Source: Dactylellina haptotyla
Taxonomy: Eukaryota; Ascomycota; Orbiliomycetes; Orbiliales; Orbiliaceae
Length of the DNA: 64,000 nucleotides
Reading direction: 5' to 3'
Assembly (NCBI GenBank): GCA_031310005.1
Contig: CM062381.1
Coordinates: forward strand, 3,720,001-3,784,000
The notes beneath the pieces were generated by a model. The model saw only the letters and a list, made by a program, of their open reading frames with translations, was not told the origin of the DNA and searched no databases. Shown piece by piece: positions 56,812 through 64,000 of this stretch. The position numbers and the translations under genes were made by a program. How positions within the stretch are numbered: position 1 is the first letter of the stretch; each line of letters opens with the position of its first letter.

Positions 56812-59800
56812 CTAAATCCAGCTTTTATCCATAGCAGTTTGGAAGGTTCCTATGGCCACAATGATGGTGACAACCGTGACCAAATAGCTCGAGATTGTGA
56901 AGCCTGTCTGTGGGTCACCCTTTACTACACTCCATACAATCGCGATTATGAAGCTCGAAGCAATGGTTATTGCGCTCCCCAACCAAATTGTACTCGATGT
57001 TACCCTCTCGCGGAAGTAAATACCCCATCCGTCCAAGATGTGGTTTTGGATATCCGTACAAGGTACCGACTCTTTCTTTAACGGTATCCTTTTTTGGAAT
57101 ATCTTCAGAGATGGGTTGATACCATCCGGTTTCAGATCCTGCGGGCGTCGAATGAAGTGTAGTAATTGAACTGGTAATAGCTCAGGGTAAGTAAACTCGT
57201 AGTCGGTGGAGCATATTTCGATTGTAGGGTTGATTTCTAGGTTCTGACCATGAACAACCCCAATGGGACCTTTGTAGACCAAACGAAACTGGTAAGGGTC
57301 AGAGTCAGCAAGCCGATACTGATGGTCAGGCGAATATATATTCTCACCCTAAAAAGTTCAACGTACAAGCTTCTGAGAGATAGAAAGCGCATCCAACTCG
57401 GACGAAGCGCGTCATATTTCTTTAAAAGACTTGAAAATAGGAAGTAGTCGTCGCTATCGTCATTAAGGGCGATCGATTCTAAGTGTTTCGAGTTTGTGGT
57501 GTAGAATAAAGAATATTTGATATTCTCAGGAGATAGTCCTAGATACGCGGTTTGTATACTGGCTGGGTCCTTATATAGTGAACCATGGGAGCTAGACATA
57601 GCCCCGGAAGCTCCAGTCCCTGACGCGATATTTGCCAAGGGCAATATCGTTTGCGTCGGTAGCCTAGGCAGGAAAACCCCTCTGATGCATTGCATTATCT
57701 GACTAACGCGACTGCATTGGAGATCTGCTTCGACCAAATATGGCATAATCGCCCCATACTTTGAACTATCATGTGGGACATTCCGGAAGTCGTGAAATAG
57801 TTCCGTACCGCAATTCTGGTCAATAATATTAGCTGGGTTAGCAAAAAATACGATTTAGTTCACGTACGCATATCCAATATTTCCTTTGCATGTTCCGCTC
57901 GCGCATCGTGATGCTGTTAACGAAGGTGCTCCAGAATAGGCGCAAGTAGAAGCTCCTACTGGGTCTAAAAGGTAAATCTTGCACCGACTTAGCTTTGAAT
58001 TCAGGATCGAGGTTGAGGGATACATCAAGCGCATGGGAAGATATGATAGTGTCGTCCGGATGTAGAAGCTTTTTGATCCTTGCGATAAGGTTGGCAAATG
58101 GAGTACCATCAGTAAGAAAACCCTCCAACTGCTGGATAATGGGGAAATCCAGAGAATCCCATCCATCCGCTTTATCTTCACACACATTATCATCGTCTGA
58201 ATCCTTTTCGACGTCAAATACCTCCTCGGGCGGTTCCTCAGTCTTGTTCTGTAGCGGGGTATCGTCCTGGCTGGGAGCAGATACGCCTTCGAGTCTTCTC
58301 AAGAAATCTTCAATAGTTTGCTTCTTACTTTTTACCCCCGCCTTCGCCAGAGAACTACCCAAATTCCTAGAATTCTCGCCTTGCTTGGCACCCAAAGCTT
58401 CAGATAGTTTCACTGCCAGTCGGCTTTTATTGGATATTATAAAATGAGCTACTGTTCTCTCGGTTCCATTCTTTACAGTAGCAAGTATCTCCCTGGCATA
58501 GATCTTCAGCGCTCGATACAGATAGCTACGGTCCGCACTCCGTTGGATGGTTGATTTTATTTGGGAATCGATTTTTTTGCACAATATATCCGATATTTGA
58601 TCCACAAAAAGCTCTATTTGTTCGATGCTTACCCCTTGGAGAGTTGTGGCTGAGTCTAGAGTGTCTAAAGAAAATGAACTTAGGGTGTCATTTAGGGTAC
58701 CTTCTAGGGTTGGAGTCGGGTTGGTCTGTTCGATATTTGCGGCTCGGGGGGCCTCTGAATGATACCCGACGGGACCTTTGGGTTCTAGTTCTTCGGGGAT
58801 TCTATCTGGTATAGGTGGGCTATGCCTCGATTCGACTCCTGATTCCAAGCTTATTTCGGGTTCGGCCTTAGGAAATATCGTCAAATCATGATCTAAGATC
58901 GAGGGGAACAGGTCTTGTCTTGAATATTCGTGGATTTTTAGAGCAGTGCCATGCTTTCCTCCTAGAGCCACAGTCTTGGTATCGACCTCAGATTTGGATA
59001 TTTGTCCTCGCAAGTGAGCAGCTTCAACCTGAGTTTCGGGGGTGTACATTTCATCTTCATTAAATTCGAAGGAGTCATCGTCTTCGGAAAAATCATCGGC
59101 GTCAGAACAATCATCGGCTTCGGAAGAATCCTCAGCTTCGAAAGGATGATCAGCTTCGAAAGAATCCTCCTCCATTATCATATCTCCGTATACCGAGAAT
59201 TCGACATACGGATGCATGACTGCCTCCGTAGATTTAGGAACACCTATCCAAGTTTTTACATAGTGCCCTTTTGCGAGCGGGCCTGATGAGTGCATACAAA
59301 TATGATATAACTGTATCAGTTAAAGTGTCGTCATTTTCGAAAATTCGAGTATCGGGTACTTACGATCGGAAGGGCAGTATAAAATACACTCCATATCCGG
59401 CCCAATAACTTGATAAAACCAAAGGCCATCCTGTATCAGACAACTGACTGACCGCCAGTTCTCGATTGTCCTCAAGGCTAAGAGGCCCCAAAAAATTGCG
59501 ACAGGGAGATAAGAACAGCAATCCTCATGTGAGTGCTTTGATGGGTCGTCAGACGGCTCTAAAATAAGATTACTTCCAGAAAGTAGATATTGTAACACCC
59601 GGGGGCATTTTTCTCCTGGTTTTATAATCTCAGAGTCAACAATACCCTTTTGGGTTAGGCTGACCAAAGTCAAGACGGTGATACGCTAAATTATCATTTC
59701 GACCTTGTTCTCTCTGCTGTGGTCCTTTCTCGTGCTGGGGAAGCCACTGAATTATCTTCAAGGGACTTTTTGGACCTAATGGAAACGATTTTCCTCTAAA

Positions 59801-60620
59801 GGTCAACTGAGCCGGTAGATCTGAGCCTACAAAATCTGATCTCAGAATATTGGCAGCGACCATTCGCATCTCAGGTAGCCTCTCCATCTCTACTGGTTTT
59901 AGATATTTCAGTTTGCGGCCGTTGAACCACATGTACATGTCCCAGGGGTTTGGGTCGGTTCCGTTTGGATTATTCATAGGTTCCCCATTTTCATCCGTGA
60001 TGGTCCAGTGTATCATATAGTTATTCTATCTGACATCAGTTTATCGCGTTTCAAAAACATGGATTTGGAGGATTCAGAGTGCCCTTACCATCGCTTTGAT
60101 TTGATATCCGAATATCCAAAAGACCGATGAAACAAAGATCTTATGTACTAAGCTGTGAGCATCGAGTCAGATAACTTTAGTTCTTAAAAGTTCTGGGATC
60201 GAAAGTTCATGCTACCATTCTCCAACTTTGTGGGACCAGTACGGCATCTGGCCTTGCGAGACAAATTCTCCAGCACAATAAGGATTTTCGCCTAGTTTAC
60301 CAAAAAAGGACGCTTAATAGTTATCCTTTTAGTTGCGCGATTATATTTACCTAACCCTGTTGGAAGCAAGATACATTGTTTGAAGTAAGGTTGATGTAGC
60401 CGATCCCTTTGTACGCATGTATAGATTGACCAGAAAGAGGGGTAAAATCCGCGAGACCAAAAAAATGGCTTGCGAGCCCCGCACTTGCAACTGGTACTCT
60501 ATACATTTCATTGGATACTTGGGTATATAGTTCATTTCAATTATATCAGCCTTTTCTTTGTCCTACAAGCGCAAGCCAGATGCTGTGACAGTCCTCAACA
60601 CCTCGGAAAAGTACAAACAT
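56812..60620 (-). CDS. Large fungal membrane protein, nine exons, unknown function
   Basis: Exons 60620-60567, 60498-60351, 60291-60216, 60152-60089, 60025-59665, 59615-59364, 59282-57868, 57815-57348 and 57288-56812 join in phase to 1104 aa. Without splicing it appears as six unrelated frames. The N-terminus has an aromatic/Cys-rich block (SCKCGARKPFFWSRGFYPSF, NPYCAGEFVSQGQMPYWSHK), then MIHWTITDENGEP and WDMYMWFNGRKLKYL. The middle is disordered with an acidic stretch (EADHPFEAEDSSEADD...) and a helical segment (SIEQIELFVDQISDILCKK). The C-terminal block FRLVYKGPIGVVHGQNLEINPTIEIC, TYPELLPVQLLHFIRRPQDL and DGWGIYFRERV precedes two membrane spans (WLGSAITIASSFIIAIVWSV; SYLVTVVTIIVAIGTF). 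I recall similar C-termini in large uncharacterised proteins of filamentous fungi; no activity is known. The sixth exon junction (GTCAGC donor, 49-bp intron) is the weakest. Confidence 0.7.
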
Positions 60621-61089
60621 TTGCCTAAATAAGACTGTGGCACAAGTTTGATTTCTTAAAAACGGAATTTAGATGAAAAGAGAATAGTAAAATTAAAATC
60701 AACAAGACCAAAATCAACCAAAGTAAATGTTCGTTCCATGTATAAACCGCCCAACACGCCAGAGCGCCTTCTCTCAACGAGGCTTTAAAGGTACCCGACT
60801 TGGTTGGTGCAATGTCCGCGCGGTGCACCAACTCACCGTGCCTGATAGCTACATCGAAATCCAAGCTACGAGATCATGAGCCCTGATTCCCGCCGGACAC
60901 TCCGTTATTCCTTAGATGAACTATAAACGTTCCTCGGAAATTTTCTAGCAGTGTATACATGTAAGCTTCCTTGCAGTCCCTTATGTATTCGAATGTATGC
61001 CCGACTGTAAGGAGTGGGAGTTTTCTTTAGAAAACTCTATTTACTTCCCTATCTATCTAAGTGAGTTGTACACCACTTACCCAGCTACT

Positions 61090-61275
61090 TCTTGGTAGTT
61101 GATAATTAACAAAAAATATATTATATTTAACATTATAGCTTAGTTATATAACTTACTTATCAATCTAATCTCTAAAAATAGAAATACGAAAGAAAAAAAT
61201 TATAAAATTTTTTATAATTTATTATCTATTTATTTTATAAATTTAAAAATTTAAGGCTTTTTTTTGATACTTAGG
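61090..61275. other. Extremely AT-rich patch with an A/T palindrome
   Basis: About 185 bp with very few G or C bases, flanked by normal-composition DNA. It contains the inverted repeat attataaaa / ttttataat at about 61198-61220. It could be a RIP-degraded repeat remnant or an AT-rich regulatory or origin-like sequence; no ORF or transposon feature survives. Confidence 0.5.
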
Positions 61276-62274
61276 TAATTTTCAATTTAGTTTGAATTAA
61301 TACCGTTTGAGTCAGTCGGGTTTGAGTGCCGCGCCAGCGGCTTCCTAGTCCAGATATGTTTGGTCTCGTTCCTAGATATATATATTCAGGTTGTCTCATA
61401 AACTAGTTCGATGCCGTTGCATTTCCAGTCGTTCTGTGTTGTCAGCAAAATCCAGAAGACCAAAAAGCACTATTTAATGTTGCTTTGTATGTAGTCTGGG
61501 ATCGAGACCAACTATTTAAGATATTTAACCTCAAGCACCGGAGAAATAGGGTTTGACGCGATATACGTGTTGGATAATAGGTACTTTATTATCAACGAAG
61601 CAACAAAAATTCTTAGCTTCAACAGGTATCACTAGCTCACGCCCCCTAGTTAGGAAGCGGCTTTTTAGATTATATACCGCGAAGTTTGAAAGTCCTCTAG
61701 GATGTATCGCTTCCGTAGATTCATACTTAGCCTCGGGTCGTTGATAGTATACTGCAATTTGGCCAATTGGGCCATCTATTAAGTTCTTTGTGTTATATTT
61801 ATATGGCCGCGAGTCACATACTGCGTAGTGATATCTTTACATAGGCACCCTGCTCTACCGCACCGTTGACACTAAGGATGATTTGTGGGGATGGGGGAGA
61901 GGGAGTTTCAAAATATATGTAGTGCACAGTAATATGATAATGACTCGGGTAATTTGGAGTCGAATACAGCGTACGGGGAAGGCAGTTCGCATGTGGAACT
62001 GGTCTCACGGGGCCAGACTTTGACGTGTTGCTGCTTTTGTGATGGACTGAGAACGAGACCATGCGGAACCCATATTTTAAAGGATGTGAATAGTTGTCTC
62101 AAGATAGCATTGTTCACAGCTAACCTTGACTAGAATTTTGGCACCTACCACAACAATGGTTTGGTTTTGATACAATAGTATGATAGATAATTCTATGAAA
62201 GTATAGAGACGTAGACTTGCTACATGACAACTCGGTCTACTTGCCGAATATATATCACGGAGTATTAATATTAT

Positions 62275-62493
62275 TCAATTGGCGGCTGCGTAATCCGCAG
62301 GGTAGGTAAATAGCCACCCTGCAGGTTGGCTGATTCCGAATTCAGCCTGCCGAAACCAAGAAAAAATTTGGCAATTCTCGCTTCCGTGCATATCCACACA
62401 TTTACCCTTGATTCCCTGCTTCGCACGAGGAGGCTCGTCAAACCCAGCTGGTTCGCCCTCGATCATCGATCGGCCGAAAGAAATGATTGACAT
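62275..62493 (-). CDS. Doubtful small ORF
   Basis: ATG-started 72-codon frame with balanced composition (SMIEGEPAGFDEPPRAKQGI, FRQAEFGISQPAGWLFTYP). No domain, signal peptide or neighbour support. It may be a remnant of a larger gene or chance. Confidence 0.2.
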   Translation of the reverse strand: MSIISFGRSMIEGEPAGFDEPPRAKQGIKGKCVDMHGSENCQIFSWFRQAEFGISQPAGWLFTYPADYAAAN

Positions 62494-62886
62494 GACTAAC
62501 TTATAAGCTTAATTAAGCTCCGTGTTAGGCGTAATAAGGTAGATATATCCCACCATTCGTAACTACTAGACCGTGCGTTCGAATACAGTAAGTGCTGACC
62601 AATTTTCCTACCAAATATTTCAACAGGGTAAAAAGGCTTGACCGGCCCGAAATGCCCACGTTATATCGCTCTGCTTAGACGAAAACTCTATAGCTCTACC
62701 GATGACGGCAAGATAGTATTTAAGGTGTAAACCTTTCAGGGACCCTCTTAGAATATATTATCGGTCTTCTGGGAACTAAGTATCTCGCTAGTTTCTAAAA
62801 CACTAAGATTGAAGTCTTGAGAAACCCTTCGAGCCCGATAAAATTATATCTTAATTCAAGAACACAACACACCGTTTCACTTAGCC

Positions 62887-63608
62887 ATGCTGTTCAAGCT
62901 CCTCGCCGTATTTTGCTTGGCAACGACGGGGCTCGCCAATCCCATTGTGAAGTCGACCACCACAAAGATATCCTGCCCCAATCCGACGTACACGACAGCC
63001 ACACTGTACCAGGCGACGGAGTGGACGAGCACCACATTGGGAACGACTACAATTACCAACGGATGGTCGTCTCTGGGCTCCATCACGTCTACGAAGCACG
63101 AAACTGAAACCCGTGTTATCACTACCCAATCGACAGTCTACTCTCCGTCCGCTGTGACTATCCTTGGTAGGCCAAGACCGCAACACCTTGTTACTCTGAA
63201 CCAACATGGCTGACAAGCACTCAAATAGTGACGACGATCCAGACCACAACGACCGCCCCAACAACAACCTTCCCATACTTCACCGTCACATCAATCACGA
63301 CGCTTCCCGGCAGCCCGCCAGAATCGCTCTGTCGCACTAAAACATGCTTCAAAAGTCTCAAGCAGACACTGACCATCACTTACACTACCGACCTCTTCTA
63401 TGAAACCGTTTGGTCGAGCACGACCGGCCATGTCACGACGACGACAACCGTTATTCTGACCACGACGACCAGAACCGTTACGACGCCGGGATCAACAACC
63501 GCACTGACTACCGCGACCTCGACGGTAACCTATTGGCCAGTTGCGCTTACAATCGCGACATCCTGGACAACCTTCTATGCTGTACCTCCTTCAACTACTT
63601 GCTATTGA
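62887..63608 (+). CDS. Thr-rich secreted protein
   Basis: Exons 62887-63166 and 63229-63608 encode 219 aa. The signal peptide (1-18, cut after GLA) is followed by sequence that is about one third Thr/Ser with short aromatic or hydrophobic alternations (TATLYQATEWTSTTLGTTTI; DLFYETVWSSTTGHVTTTTT), as in extended beta-type wall proteins. There are few cysteines: SCPNPTY near the start, SLCRTKTCFKS in the middle and one at the very C-terminus (TTCY). No GPI signal and no catalytic motif. The 62-bp intron (GTAGGC donor, TAG acceptor) keeps the frame. Probably a heavily O-glycosylated wall or extracellular protein. Confidence 0.7.
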
Positions 63609-64000
63609 ACTGTGGAGAACTCAAAGTCAGCCACCCTATAAGAGTACAGGTATTCGCGAAACATGGGAAGCGAAGTAAAAGCCATGTCATACCAAATTAA
63701 TCTTACTGTAATTTGATCATTTGCTTTCAAGTCACAAAATTTTTAAAGACAGCTAGTGCCTTATATATAACTTAAAGTGTCGAGTAAAGTAAGCGATCGT
63801 TCTAACGGATGGTTGTATTGACGTATAACTGAATCACCTTCATGAGAAGACTCGAACCCATGAAGACATTTGAGAAATGTATTTCAATAAATTTCAATGG
63901 GAAAACTAGGCACGTTTGGACGCTAATATAGAGTTCGATTGAGCAAGCCGAGATGTGTTTGTATGACAGAAATAAACCCTAATTAAACACATGAGTTTAG
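63609..64000. other. 3' flank to window end
   Basis: Non-coding AT-rich sequence downstream of the Thr-rich gene. Nothing further seen before the window ends. Confidence 0.4.

Larger units (their letters stand above)
60621..62886. other. Intergenic, 2.3 kb, with an AT-rich core
   Basis: Includes the promoter of the large membrane-protein gene and the AT-rich patch at 61090-61275. An 80-codon frame at 60625-60864 (TTG start) is protein-like with a hydrophobic helix but has no ATG or fitting splice site. A doubtful 72-aa frame sits at 62275-62493. Confidence 0.4.

Noticed and set aside
59636-59673. Frame change read as a frameshift making the large gene a pseudogene
   Set aside because: A 49-bp intron with GTCAGC donor and CAG acceptor restores the frame, and all other junctions are intact.
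60625-60864. 80-codon frame with a hydrophobic helix as the first exon of the large membrane-protein gene
   Set aside because: It starts with TTG, contains no usable in-frame donor to the next exon, and the downstream ATG at 60620 gives a clean exon with a phase-0 join.

Overview
The window comes from a filamentous ascomycete (Pezizomycotina). Genes carry several short spliceosomal introns of about 45-85 bp with GTRNGT donors. There is a Zn2Cys6 regulator, a Rom2-type RhoGEF, a V-ATPase c' subunit (a fungus-specific paralogue), and many Ser/Thr-rich or cysteine-rich secreted proteins. No class can be fixed from the sequence; Leotiomycetes or Orbiliomycetes would fit. I saw no tRNA, rRNA, CRISPR array or intact transposon. 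Splice sites were read by eye. Where several exons are given, frame continuity across all junctions was checked by hand.

Layout. 0-6.8 kb: a secreted/membrane protein (-), a small basic three-exon gene (+), and vma11 (-) with two microexons. 9.6-16.9 kb: the Rho1 GEF rom2 (+), then a two-exon OTT_1508-like deaminase-fold gene (+). 16.9-23 kb is gene-poor apart from a small six-cysteine protein (-). 23-28.9 kb: a DHHC palmitoyltransferase (+), a Zn2Cys6 factor (-), and divergent from it an AIF2/AMID-like flavoprotein (+). 29-37 kb: an F-box-like protein (-), an atypical secreted S10 carboxypeptidase (-), a modular Thr/Cys-rich secreted protein (-) and a class A FAD monooxygenase (-). 37-39.5 kb: two unrecognised split genes facing away from each other and a tiny eight-cysteine secreted peptide that looks defensin-like. 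39.5-43.2 kb holds no convincing gene. 43.2-47.2 kb: a repeat-rich adhesin-like wall protein (+) and a granulin-like, probably GPI-anchored protein (+). 47.6-50.7 kb: a cytochrome P450 (+) tail-to-tail with a five-exon SAM methyltransferase (-). 51.7-55.5 kb: a small secreted effector-like protein (-), an F-box/Cys-pair protein (+) and a nucleotidyltransferase-fold protein with a degenerate active site (-). 56.8-60.6 kb: a nine-exon, 1104-aa fungal membrane protein (-). 62.9-63.6 kb: a Thr-rich secreted protein (+).

Housekeeping functions (proton pump, cell-wall integrity signalling, palmitoylation) lie in the first 25 kb. The rest is accessory: surface and secreted proteins, tailoring enzymes and lineage-specific genes. 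Rom2, the adhesin and the granulin-like protein could all relate to the cell wall, but nothing in the sequence shows co-regulation. The most interesting items are the defensin-like peptide, the vma11 microexons, the altered carboxypeptidase active site, and several genes whose existence only appears after splicing.
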